Source: an uncultured Clostridia bacterium
Lineage (GTDB): Bacteria > Bacillota > Clostridia > Christensenellales > Borkfalkiaceae
DNA: 13,264 bases
Direction of reading: 5' to 3'
Assembly (NCBI GenBank): GCA_947174975.1
Contig: CAMWLA010000023.1
Span: forward strand, 1-13,264
The notes under the pieces are model-generated. The model had not been told where the DNA came from. It ran no database searches and saw only the letters and a program-made list of their open reading frames with translations. The translations under genes and the position numbers were made by a program. This document shows positions 5,594 through 13,209 of this stretch, in pieces. Each line of letters starts with the position of its first letter. Within the stretch, counting starts at the first letter, position 1.

Positions 5594-7900
5594 TTAGATT
5601 CCCTTAATTGCGTTTTTAAAGACTGTGGCGACGTCGGTTACGGGAATAAAGTTGATGCTTTGCCTTATCGATTCTGGAATGTCTTCCAAATCTTTTTTAT
5701 TCTCCGCGGGGATAATCACGTCGTGAATGCCTATTCTGTAAGCGGCAAGCGCCTTTTCTTTAAGTCCGCCGATAGGAAGAACTTTTCCGCGCAAAGTGAT
5801 TTCGCCGGTCATTGCGATACTCTTTTTAACCGGCTTTTGCGTGAATGCGGAAAGTATAGCCGTAGCCATAGTAATGCCCGCGCTGGGTCCGTCCTTGGGC
5901 GTTGCGCCCTCGGGAACGTGAATGTGAATATCGGTAGTTTCAAACAGCGAGCTGTCGATTCCGTAGTCCGCGCTGTTGGAACGGATATAGCTTATCGCGG
6001 TGCGCGCGCTCTCTTTCATGACGTCGCCGAGCTTGCCGGTCAAGAGTATATCGCCCTTGCCGTGCATTGCCGAAACCTCTATGGTAAGCGTAGTTCCGCC
6101 TACCGAAGTCCACGCAAGCCCCGTTGCCGCGCCGACCTCGTCAGCTTTTAACGCCTTGCCGTCCCTATCGTATCTCTTCGCTCCGAGAATTTCTGAAACG
6201 TTGTTTTCGTCGACGGAAACGCTTTTTTCCTTTCCGTCGGAAAGGCGAACGGCGGCTTTTCTGCACACTGCGTCAATTCTCTTTTCAAGTCCGCGCACGC
6301 CCGCTTCCATAGTATAACCGTCGATAATCGCGTCGATAGCACCGTCGGAAATGGTGAATTCGCCCTCTTTAAGTCCGTTTGCTTCGCTCTTTTTGGGAAC
6401 GAGATATCTCTTTGCGATTTCGCGTTTTTCTTCGGGGGTGTAGCCCGTAAGCTCGATAATCTCCATTCTGTCCAAAAGGGGCGCGGGGATAGTATCGAGG
6501 CTGTTAGCCGTGGTTATGAACAATACCTTGCTTAAATCGTAAGGCACTTCGATATATCTGTCGACGAAGGTCGAGTTCTGCGCGGGGTCTAAAACCTCCA
6601 AAAGCGCGCCCGCGGGGTCGCCGCGAAGGTCTGACGAAATTTTATCAACCTCGTCCAAAAGGAATACGGGATTAACAGAACCCGCCTTTTTCATTCCGCT
6701 TATAATTCTGCCGGGCATTGCGCCGACGTAGGTTTTTCTGTGCCCGCGCACTTCCGCTTCGTCCTTGACTCCGCCAAGGCTCATTCTTACGAACTTCCTG
6801 CCCAAGCTTCTTGCAATCGAGCTTGCAATAGAGGTTTTACCGACCCCGGGAGGGCCTACGAAACAGAGTATGGGCGCATTCAGCCCGTTAGTACGCTTTA
6901 AAACGGCGAGATATTCCGTTATTCTTTCCTTAATTTTCTCCAAACCGTAATGGTCGTCGTTTAATACCTTTACCGCGTCCGACAGCTTTTCGGTATCGGT
7001 CGTCGCTTCGTGCCAAGGGATATCGAGCATCCAGTCGATATATACGCGCAAAACGTTATAGTCGGGTGACGAGGACTGCATATTCGACATACGCGAAAGC
7101 TCCTTCAAAGCCTTTTGTTCGGCTTCCTCGCTCATTCCCTTTGCCTTTATCTTCTCTTCGAGTTCGTCACGCTCCTCCACGTCGTCGCCGAGTTCGGTGT
7201 GAATTGCTTTAAGCTGTTCGCGAAGGTAGTATTCTTTTTGATTTTTTTCGATATTCTGCCTTACGACAGAGTTTATTTTACGTTCTAAGCGGAGAATCTC
7301 AAGCTCGTCGTTTAAAATTTTGTCAAGCTTTTTTAATCTTTGAATCGTTCCGTGGTATTCCAAAAGCTCTTGCTTGAGCTCTAAACGTATTTGCAGATAA
7401 TGACCCGCAAGATTTACGAACTCGTCGGGATCAGTGCATTTATCGAGATTTGCCGCACCCTCTTTTGAAATGCGGCTGTCCGTCTCCGTGATTTCCTTTA
7501 AAATTTCCTTGGAAGTACGAAAATAAGCTTCTTCCAAAGAAGGATCGCTGTGTACGGGCTTAATTTCCTCGACGGTGGCGATAAACGTTCCGTCCTCTTT
7601 CCTGACTTGGTTTGCAACCGCACGGAAAAGTCCTTCAACCGTAAGGCGAAGGGTGCTTCCGGGAAGGCGAGCAATCTGCTTTAATTTGACTACCGTACCG
7701 GTGACGTAAACGTCCTCGTCCGTTATTTCGTCCTTTTCCGACTGCTTCTGTGCGCATACGAACAAGCGTGAATCTCCGTCCGCCGCACGCTTAACCGCGG
7801 CAAGTGAAATCATTCTGCCTACGTCGAAATTTACGGTGGTATCGGGGAAAACGACTCTGCCCCTAAGTGCAAGCAAGGGATAATCTTGAAATTTACCCAT
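5594..7900 (-). CDS. lon: ATP-dependent protease La (LonA)
   Basis: Cytoplasmic ATP-dependent serine protease that degrades damaged and regulatory proteins. The 768 residues form a complete LonA: an N-terminal substrate-binding domain from about residue 7 to 185 (YPLLALRGRVVFPD), a helical linker to about 300, then the AAA+ module. The module has Walker A GPPGVGKT (349-356), Walker B FLLDEVDK (413-420) and the sensor-2 motif GVRGLEKR (534-541). The protease domain carries the catalytic dyad S673 in PKDGPSAG and K716 in GGLKEK. The start has AAGGAG close upstream. It lies between clpX and engB, as in B. subtilis and many Clostridia. The only sequence between it and clpX is 66 bases containing a strong terminator, so it must be read by terminator read-through or from a promoter inside clpX. 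No CIRCE or clear CtsR site was seen. Confidence 0.97.
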   Translation of the reverse strand: MGKFQDYPLLALRGRVVFPDTTVNFDVGRMISLAAVKRAADGDSRLFVCAQKQSEKDEITDEDVYVTGTVVKLKQIARLPGSTLRLTVEGLFRAVANQVRKEDGTFIATVEEIKPVHSDPSLEEAYFRTSKEILKEITETDSRISKEGAANLDKCTDPDEFVNLAGHYLQIRLELKQELLEYHGTIQRLKKLDKILNDELEILRLERKINSVVRQNIEKNQKEYYLREQLKAIHTELGDDVEERDELEEKIKAKGMSEEAEQKALKELSRMSNMQSSSPDYNVLRVYIDWMLDIPWHEATTDTEKLSDAVKVLNDDHYGLEKIKERITEYLAVLKRTNGLNAPILCFVGPPGVGKTSIASSIARSLGRKFVRMSLGGVKDEAEVRGHRKTYVGAMPGRIISGMKKAGSVNPVFLLDEVDKISSDLRGDPAGALLEVLDPAQNSTFVDRYIEVPYDLSKVLFITTANSLDTIPAPLLDRMEIIELTGYTPEEKREIAKRYLVPKKSEANGLKEGEFTISDGAIDAIIDGYTMEAGVRGLEKRIDAVCRKAAVRLSDGKEKSVSVDENNVSEILGAKRYDRDGKALKADEVGAATGLAWTSVGGTTLTIEVSAMHGKGDILLTGKLGDVMKESARTAISYIRSNSADYGIDSSLFETTDIHIHVPEGATPKDGPSAGITMATAILSAFTQKPVKKSIAMTGEITLRGKVLPIGGLKEKALAAYRIGIHDVIIPAENKKDLEDIPESIRQSINFIPVTDVATVFKNAIKGI

Positions 7901-7929
7901 ATAAACTCCTTGTCTTTATCTAAAAAATC

Positions 7930-7951
7930 AGCGCCAAAGTTATTTGGCGCT
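7930..7951 (-). terminator. Intrinsic terminator between clpX and lon
   Basis: A perfect 9-bp stem AGCGCCAAA/TTTGGCGCT (7930-7938, 7943-7951) with a 4-base loop, followed on the minus strand by GATTTTTT. It starts 15 bases after the clpX stop and ends only 29 bases before the lon ATG. The plus-strand side has only a weak distant T run. Confidence 0.82.
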
Positions 7952-7966
7952 TTCAGTGTATTTTTG

Positions 7967-9193
7967 TTAAGCCGATTTGTAAATTAATTTCGGTTCGGCG
8001 TTGTCGGTCACGCATTCGCGCGTGACGACGACTTCTTTTATATTGTCTTCCGACGGAAGCTTATACATAACCGAAGTCATAAAGCTTTCTATTATAGTCC
8101 GCAATCCCCTTGCGCCCGTCTTTAAGCGGATTGCAGTGTTTGCAATTTCCCGTACCGCGCTGTCCTCTACCGTAAGTTTAACCCCGTCCATAGCCACTAA
8201 TTTTTGATACTGCTTAATAATGGCGTTTTTGGGCTTAGTTAAAATGTTGACCAAAGCGTCCTCGTTCAAGGGATGAAGGCTTACGACTATGGGAACTCTG
8301 CCTACGAATTCGGGAATAAGCCCGAAGCTCGTTAAATCTTGAGGTTTAACGTCCGCAAGCATTTCGTAAACGTTCTCTTCGTCATTTTTGACTTCACCGC
8401 CGAAGCCGAGGGTCGTGTTGTCCCTACGCTTCTGTACGATTTTGTCAAGCCCAACGAACGCTCCGCCGCAGATAAACAAAATGTTTGTGGTATCAAGTCT
8501 TAAACATTCTTGCTGGGGGTGCTTTCTTCCGCCTTGAGGGGGAACGTTTGCAACCGTGCTTTCGATAATTTTCAAAAGCGCTTGCTGTACGCCCTCACCG
8601 GAAACGTCGCGCGTTATCGAAACGTTTTCGCTTTTTCTTGCGATTTTGTCGATTTCGTCGATATAGATAATGCCGTGTTCGGCTTTGGAAATATCGTAGT
8701 CGGCATTCTGAATAAGCTTTAAAAGAATATTTTCAACGTCTTCGCCGACGTAGCCCGCTTCGGTTAAAGTGGTTGCGTCGGATGAAGCAAACGGAACGTT
8801 CAGAATTTTGGCAAGCGTACGCGCCAGCAAGGTCTTGCCGCAGCCCGTGGGACCCAAAAGCAGAATATTGCTCTTTTCGATTTCCACGTCGCCGTCATCG
8901 TCCTGAACTTCGGTTAAATTGTTTATGCGCTTATAATGGTTGTACACCGCAACAGACAGAACTTTTTTTGCTTCGTCCTGTCCTACGATATACTTATCAA
9001 GCTCGTCTTTGATTTCAGACGGTTTTTTAAGCGGAACCTTCTCTTCGGGGATACGGTCTGCCATTTCGTCTATCATATCGTTGCAGATGAGTACGCACTC
9101 GTCGCAGATGCACGCTCCGTCCTGACCGCTGATAAGGCGGCCTACTTTATCTTCCGATTTTCCGCAAAATGAACAAAATTTCTTTTCTTTCAT
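7967..9193 (-). CDS. clpX: ATP-dependent protease ATPase subunit ClpX
   Basis: AAA+ unfoldase that feeds substrates to ClpP. The 408 residues begin with the zinc-binding domain (C7, C10, C30, C33), then Walker A GPTGCGKT (114-121), pore loop GYVG (147-150), Walker B IIYIDE (175-180), and the LGF loop at 262-264 that docks on ClpP. RDVSGEGVQQALLKIIE and the sensor-2 GARG (360-363) are also present, so it is complete and probably active. ATG 9193 is preferred, with AAGGA 5 bases upstream; the in-frame TTG one codon earlier (9196) would be too close to that site. It follows clpP on the same strand, separated by 162 bases that contain a structured repeat-like element, so the two may be expressed at different levels. 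A strong terminator follows. Confidence 0.97.
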   Translation of the reverse strand: MKEKKFCSFCGKSEDKVGRLISGQDGACICDECVLICNDMIDEMADRIPEEKVPLKKPSEIKDELDKYIVGQDEAKKVLSVAVYNHYKRINNLTEVQDDDGDVEIEKSNILLLGPTGCGKTLLARTLAKILNVPFASSDATTLTEAGYVGEDVENILLKLIQNADYDISKAEHGIIYIDEIDKIARKSENVSITRDVSGEGVQQALLKIIESTVANVPPQGGRKHPQQECLRLDTTNILFICGGAFVGLDKIVQKRRDNTTLGFGGEVKNDEENVYEMLADVKPQDLTSFGLIPEFVGRVPIVVSLHPLNEDALVNILTKPKNAIIKQYQKLVAMDGVKLTVEDSAVREIANTAIRLKTGARGLRTIIESFMTSVMYKLPSEDNIKEVVVTRECVTDNAEPKLIYKSA

Positions 9194-9232
9194 CAAAGTC
9201 CTTATTATCTATTTATATCTTAACTAATACTT

Positions 9233-9354
9233 TAAACGGCAGAGATGCAAGCAGAACAAGGCGCACGAGGAAAACCCGAAGGCGTTTACAATGAAGTAAA
9301 TAACTGAGGGTTGCCGCAGTGCAACGCAGCTATGCGCCGCATATATGTCGTTTA
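9233..9354. repeat. Structured repeat-like element in the clpP-clpX gap
   Basis: Non-coding stretch with nested inverted repeats. The outer arms are TAAACGGC (9233-9240) and GTCGTTTA (9347-9354), pairing with one G-U. Inside are ATGC/GCAT (9245-9248, 9339-9342), GGCGCA/TGCGCC (9260-9265, 9333-9338), AACCC/GGGTT (9273-9277, 9308-9312) and TTTAC/GTAAA (9285-9289, 9296-9300). GTTGC/GCAAC (9310-9314, 9321-9325) competes for part of the GGGTT arm. The right end stops one base before the clpP stop codon. No coding frame or second copy is seen in the window. It may be a mobile palindromic repeat or an RNA element in the clpP-clpX transcript. Confidence 0.55.
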
Positions 9355-9355
9355 G

Positions 9356-9946
9356 TTATCTCTTAACGAATACTTTGTCGATAAGTCCGTATTCCATAGC
9401 TTCTTCCGCAGAGAGGTAATTATCCCTATCGGTGTCGCGCTCTATCTGCGCAAGCGGCTTGCCGGAATTCTTTGCAAGTATCTCGTTTAATTTACGCTTT
9501 GTTCTTAGTATGTGCTCTGCCGCGATTTTTATATCACTGGCTTGACCTTGCGCTCCGCCCAAGGGCTGATGAATCATAATTTCGCTGTTGGGAAGCGCAA
9601 ATCTTTTGCCCTTTTGTCCGCTTGACAACAGAAAAGCGCCCATCGAAGCAGCCATACCGATACAGATAGTCGATACGTCGCACTTGATGTAATTCATAGT
9701 ATCGTAAATTGCAAGTCCCGCCGATACCGAGCCGCCAGGGCTGTTGATATACAGCGAAATATCCTTCTGCGGATCCTTTGCTTCAAGGTAAATGAGCTGG
9801 GCTACGACGGTATTTGCAACCGCGTCGTCAATTTCACCGCTCAAAAATATAATTCTATCCTCCAAAAGGCGGCTGTAAATGTCGTACGAACGCTCGCCTC
9901 TGGAAGTCTGCTCTACAATGTAAGGGACTAATGCGCCTCTTTCCAT
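9356..9946 (-). CDS. clpP: ATP-dependent Clp protease proteolytic subunit
   Basis: Serine peptidase that forms the double-heptamer chamber used by ClpX and other Clp ATPases. The 196 residues are standard length. The catalytic triad is S101 in GMAASMGAFLL, H126 in MIHQPLGG and D175 in DTDRDNYLSAEEA. The glycine-rich strand SPGGSV, an oxyanion-hole element, lies at 69-74. ATG 9946 is preceded by AAGGAG at 7-8 bases, and the N-terminus LVPYIVEQTSRGER matches the axial-loop region of the family. It starts 23 bases after the trigger factor stop, so the two are probably one transcript, and clpX follows after the structured element. Nothing is missing or odd in the protein. Confidence 0.98.
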   Translation of the reverse strand: MERGALVPYIVEQTSRGERSYDIYSRLLEDRIIFLSGEIDDAVANTVVAQLIYLEAKDPQKDISLYINSPGGSVSAGLAIYDTMNYIKCDVSTICIGMAASMGAFLLSSGQKGKRFALPNSEIMIHQPLGGAQGQASDIKIAAEHILRTKRKLNEILAKNSGKPLAQIERDTDRDNYLSAEEAMEYGLIDKVFVKR

Positions 9947-9969
9947 AAATTACTCCTTGATTATTCTGC

Positions 9970-11406
9970 TTAATTTTCTTTTTTAGCCGTGGTTTTTTTA
10001 GCCGTGGTTGACTTAGCCGCAGTAGTTTTAGCCGCAGCGGGTTTCTTTGCAGCGGGCTTTTCAGCCGTAGCGGGTTTTGCTGCGGTCTTCTTTGCGGCGG
10101 GCTTGCCGCCCTCGGTATAAAGCTCGTTATTTGCAGTCAAGAAATCGAACATCTTGGTTATTACTATATCGTTGGCAATATAATCGATCTGGCGGGGATT
10201 CATTGACTTTTTGTATTCCTCAGCCGTTTTGTCAACTGATTTAGCTTGTTCCGCGATTTTTGCGTCAACCTCTTTCTGATCAGCCTTGAAGCCTTCCGTT
10301 CTGATAATCTTGTCGATTACAAGCTGGTTTAATACTCTCGGCTCTGCCTGGGATTTAAACTGAGCGCGGAACTGCTCCATAGTGAGCTGCATGTATTTGA
10401 GATAATCGTCAAGCTTCAAGCCTTGATACATAAGGCGGTAGCTGAAGTCCTGAACCATTTTATCGATTTCCGCTTCAATCATAGCGTCGGGAATAACGGT
10501 CTTCGCGTGCTTTGCAATTTCGTTGATAATGCTGTTTTCGGTTTCGTCTCTTCCGCGCATTTCAGCGTTTCTTTCAAGGCGTTCACGCGTCTTTGCCTTG
10601 TATTCGGCAACCGTTTCAACGCCTGCGTGTCCCTTTACGAACTCGTCGGTGAGTTCGGGATAAACCTTTTGGGTAATTTTATTTAAAGTGATATTGAACA
10701 CCGCGTCCTTTCCACGAAGGTTATCCGCTTGATAATCGTCGGGGAATTTAACGGTAATATCCTTGTTTTCGCCCTTCTTCATACCGACGACAGCGTCTTC
10801 GAATCCGGGAATGAACGCACCGCTACCCAAAACGAGGTCGTAGTCCTCAGCCGTACCGCCGGGGAACTTTTCGCCGTTTACGCTGCCCACGAAGTCGATG
10901 TTTACCGTATCGCCGTTTTGGCAAGCCCTATCCGTTACTTCCTCGTTCTTAGCTTGGCTTTCGAGAATTTTATTCGCTTCCTTGTCTACGTCTGCATCGG
11001 ATACATTATATTCAAATTTCTTTATTTTTAAACCTTTGTAACTATCGATAGTAACCTCGGGTTTAACGGGAACGATTGCGGAGAGAACTACGCCCTCGCC
11101 CGCGTTCATTGCCTCTACGTCAAGCTCGGGTTCGCCGACAGCCGTAAAGTTATCCTTTTCCTTATTGAGAATTTCGGGATAATATCTGTTATAGAGCGAA
11201 TTGAACGCCTCTTCATAGAATACGCCCTTGCCGTAATAATTTTCAAGTACTACTTTGGGTACTTTGCCCTTTCTGAAACCGGGGACGGAATACTTGCCCC
11301 TAACTTTCATATAGGACGTATTGATTGCGTCCTGCCATTCTTGTTCGGTAAAGGTAATTAAAAGCTTTACCGTACTTTTTTCGCCGACAGACTGTGTATA
11401 CTTCAT
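9970..11406 (-). CDS. tig: Trigger factor, ribosome-bound chaperone and peptidyl-prolyl isomerase, with Lys/Ala tail
   Basis: Ribosome-associated chaperone that meets nascent chains at the exit tunnel. The N-terminal domain carries the ribosome-docking signature GFRKGKVP at 43-50. An FKBP-type isomerase domain covers about 165-244 (GDTVNIDFVG, LGSGAFIPGFEDAVVGM). The helical chaperone domain runs from about 250 to 430. At 478 residues it is longer than the usual 425-435, because residues 434-478 are a low-complexity basic tail of Lys, Ala and Thr ending in KKEN. AGGAG lies 6 bases before the ATG, and a promoter-like site lies about 40 bases upstream. It is the first gene of the run tig-clpP-clpX. 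The tail is discussed in the findings; it does not disturb the conserved domains. Confidence 0.97.
   Translation of the reverse strand: MKYTQSVGEKSTVKLLITFTEQEWQDAINTSYMKVRGKYSVPGFRKGKVPKVVLENYYGKGVFYEEAFNSLYNRYYPEILNKEKDNFTAVGEPELDVEAMNAGEGVVLSAIVPVKPEVTIDSYKGLKIKKFEYNVSDADVDKEANKILESQAKNEEVTDRACQNGDTVNIDFVGSVNGEKFPGGTAEDYDLVLGSGAFIPGFEDAVVGMKKGENKDITVKFPDDYQADNLRGKDAVFNITLNKITQKVYPELTDEFVKGHAGVETVAEYKAKTRERLERNAEMRGRDETENSIINEIAKHAKTVIPDAMIEAEIDKMVQDFSYRLMYQGLKLDDYLKYMQLTMEQFRAQFKSQAEPRVLNQLVIDKIIRTEGFKADQKEVDAKIAEQAKSVDKTAEEYKKSMNPRQIDYIANDIVITKMFDFLTANNELYTEGGKPAAKKTAAKPATAEKPAAKKPAAAKTTAAKSTTAKKTTAKKEN
9973..10107 (-). repeat. Repetitive Lys/Ala/Thr-coding tail of tig
   Basis: Codons 434-478 of tig are an imperfect repeat of units such as AAKK, TAAK and TTAKK. 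At DNA level GCCGTGGTTTTTTTA-like and GCCGCAG-like units recur, so the length could change by replication slippage. The peptide resembles histone H1-like or other Ala/Lys-rich disordered tails and would be strongly positive. Confidence 0.8.
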
Positions 11407-11447
11407 AAAAATCTCCTAAATAGTTAAATAAAATTTATACGGATAAT

Positions 11448-11475
11448 ATTGTAGCATATTAATTTTTTTTTGCAA
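11448..11475 (-). promoter_or_regulatory. Putative sigma-A promoter for tig-clpP-clpX
   Basis: On the minus strand, -35 TTGCAA (11470-11475) and -10 TACAAT (11448-11453) are separated by 16 bases that include a run of nine A. The predicted start is about 35 bases before the tig ATG. Matches to consensus are 4/6 and 5/6. Confidence 0.65.
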
Positions 11476-11486
11476 AGCGTTTTACA

Positions 11487-11515
11487 TTTACTTTTGGCAA
11501 AAATTACTATATAAT
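11487..11515 (+). promoter_or_regulatory. Putative sigma-A promoter for the rqcH-like gene
   Basis: A perfect -10 TATAAT (11510-11515) lies 17 bases from TTTACT (11487-11492). It points away from the tig promoter, and the two -35 boxes are only 11 bases apart. The ribosome binding site GGGAGG (11525-11530) follows, 8 bases before ATG 11539, giving a very short leader. Confidence 0.68.
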
Positions 11516-11538
11516 AAGTATATAGGGAGGTAACGCAG

Positions 11539-13209
11539 ATGCCGCAAGACGCCTTTACAATTAAATACGTTGCAAAAGAGTTAAAGCAAAGACTTGTCGG
11601 CGGGAAAATTTCAAGAATAATTCAGCCCTCGCGCGACAGCCTTACCTTTATTATATACACCGGCAAAAGCAACGTTAAACTTGAAGCGTGCCTTTCGGCG
11701 CAGTCCGCGCGGCTTAGCATTACCGAGGACGAAACCGTCGTTCCCGTGGTTGCGCCCAACTTCTGTATGCTGCTGAGAAAGCATCTGCAAAACGCCGAAA
11801 TACTCGATATCGTTCAGCCCGATTTCGAGAGGATAATTTACTTCGATTTTAAATGCACTTCCGAGTTTACCGTAACAAATATGCGCCTATACTTTGAAAT
11901 TATGGGCAAGTACTCCAACGCGGTGCTGTGCGAAAACGGCGTTATCGTAGGGGCGCTGAAAACCACTTCGATAAGCGAGAGCACAAAGCGTATTTTGTTC
12001 GGCGGAGTTAAGTACGCCCCGCCCGAGCCGCAGGACAAGCTTTCATACGAAGATACAGAAAAAATCAATAATATTTTAAAAAATTTCAGCGGTGACAAAA
12101 CCAAATTTATCTGCGAAAATATTAAGGGAATTTCCTACGCCACCGCCCTTGAAATTGTTAACACTTACGGCGAAAATCTTACCGCGGAAAACATTCGCGA
12201 CTATATATGCTCCGACCCCGCTTCGCCTTGCGTAACCTATATAAACGGCGAACCCGCAGACTTTAAAGTAAGGTCAACGGCTAAGGACAAAAAGCCGTAT
12301 CCGGACGTGCTTTCGGCACAGAGTGCGTACTATTCCTACACCTCCGCGAAAAAGAATTTCAACGAGAAAAAAGTTAAGCTTTTAAGCGCGCTTAATTCGG
12401 GAGTGAAGAAGCTTGACAAACGCCTTGCGCAGATGCGCGAAAAGCTTGACGAATGCCGTGATATGGAAGAAATCAAGCTGAAAGGCGAGCTGATTACGGC
12501 AAATATTTTCGCCATTGGACGCGGCGCGGAACGCTTTGAAGCGGTAAACTATTACGACGAGAATTGCGGGAAAATTACCGTTGAACTCGATAAAACGCTT
12601 TCACCCTCGCAAAACGCGCAGAAATACTATAAAAAATATGCAAAATTGAAGCGTACCAAGCAAAACGTAGACGCGCAGCTTGCAGCCGCGCAAGTGCAAA
12701 ATGATTACTTAAACTGCATAAATGCGCATATTTGCACGGCAGAAACGCTTGCGGATTTGGAAGAAACCGAAGAAGAGCTTGCCTCGTTGCAGCTTTTAAA
12801 AAGTGTTGAAAACAAGAAGAAAAAACCCGCGGCGCCCCCTTACAGAACGTACTTTTCAGAGGGTTTTAAAATACTTGCGGGCAGAAACAACATTCAAAAC
12901 GAGCGGCTTACAAAGTCGCTTGCCCCCGACGATTTGTGGCTGCATACGCAAAAATATCACTCCTCGCACGTGGCGGTAATTTCCGAGGGAAGAAAAATTC
13001 CCGACAGCGTCATTAAGGTTGCCGCGGAGATTTGCGCGTACTACTCGGACGGGCGGGAAGGAAGCAAAATTCCCGTAGATTACACCTTGAAAAAATACGT
13101 AAAAAAGCCCCCCGCTTCAAACACTGGATTCGTGATTTATACCGACTATAGCACGGCTCTTGCCGAGCCCGATAAACATATCGAACTTACGGAGAAAACT
13201 GATGGATAA
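11539..13209 (+). CDS. rqcH: RqcH/NFACT family ribosome quality control protein
   Basis: Homologue of RqcH (Rqc2/NEMF), which binds stalled 50S subunits carrying peptidyl-tRNA and, in B. subtilis, adds C-terminal alanine tails. Older annotations call it fibronectin-binding protein A. The 556 residues contain the NFACT-N domain (about 1-160, with EIMGKYSNAVL at 120-130), a helical HhH-like part near 170-225, coiled-coil segments at about 268-312 and 360-425, and the NFACT-R domain from about 433. NFACT-R has GRNNIQNERLT at 448-458 and DLWLHTQKYHSSHVAV at 465-480. At the position of the B. subtilis D97/R98 pair this protein has E97/R98. GGGAGG lies 8 bases before the ATG. It diverges from tig, and its end overlaps the next gene. 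The family is clear; the alanine-tailing activity is inferred from homologues. Confidence 0.95.
   Translation: MPQDAFTIKYVAKELKQRLVGGKISRIIQPSRDSLTFIIYTGKSNVKLEACLSAQSARLSITEDETVVPVVAPNFCMLLRKHLQNAEILDIVQPDFERIIYFDFKCTSEFTVTNMRLYFEIMGKYSNAVLCENGVIVGALKTTSISESTKRILFGGVKYAPPEPQDKLSYEDTEKINNILKNFSGDKTKFICENIKGISYATALEIVNTYGENLTAENIRDYICSDPASPCVTYINGEPADFKVRSTAKDKKPYPDVLSAQSAYYSYTSAKKNFNEKKVKLLSALNSGVKKLDKRLAQMREKLDECRDMEEIKLKGELITANIFAIGRGAERFEAVNYYDENCGKITVELDKTLSPSQNAQKYYKKYAKLKRTKQNVDAQLAAAQVQNDYLNCINAHICTAETLADLEETEEELASLQLLKSVENKKKKPAAPPYRTYFSEGFKILAGRNNIQNERLTKSLAPDDLWLHTQKYHSSHVAVISEGRKIPDSVIKVAAEICAYYSDGREGSKIPVDYTLKKYVKKPPASNTGFVIYTDYSTALAEPDKHIELTEKTDG

Noticed and set aside
5342..6151. 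A 269-codon plus-strand frame opposite engB and lon
   Set aside because: It crosses two conserved minus-strand genes, its Cys/His-rich composition looks like a shadow frame, and no ribosome binding site or family was recognised.
8002..8030. Imperfect dyad GTCACG...CGTGAC near the clpX 3' end
   Set aside because: It lies inside conserved clpX codons, has no T tract, and can be explained by the codons used.
9194..9196. TTG 9196 as the clpX start
   Set aside because: It is only two bases from AAGGA; ATG 9193 is a better start.
11407..11538. CIRCE (HrcA) or CtsR operator for the Clp/Lon genes
   Set aside because: No TTAGCACTC-N9-GAGTGCTAA and no convincing GGTCAAA heptad repeat was found here or in the gaps before clpP, clpX and lon.
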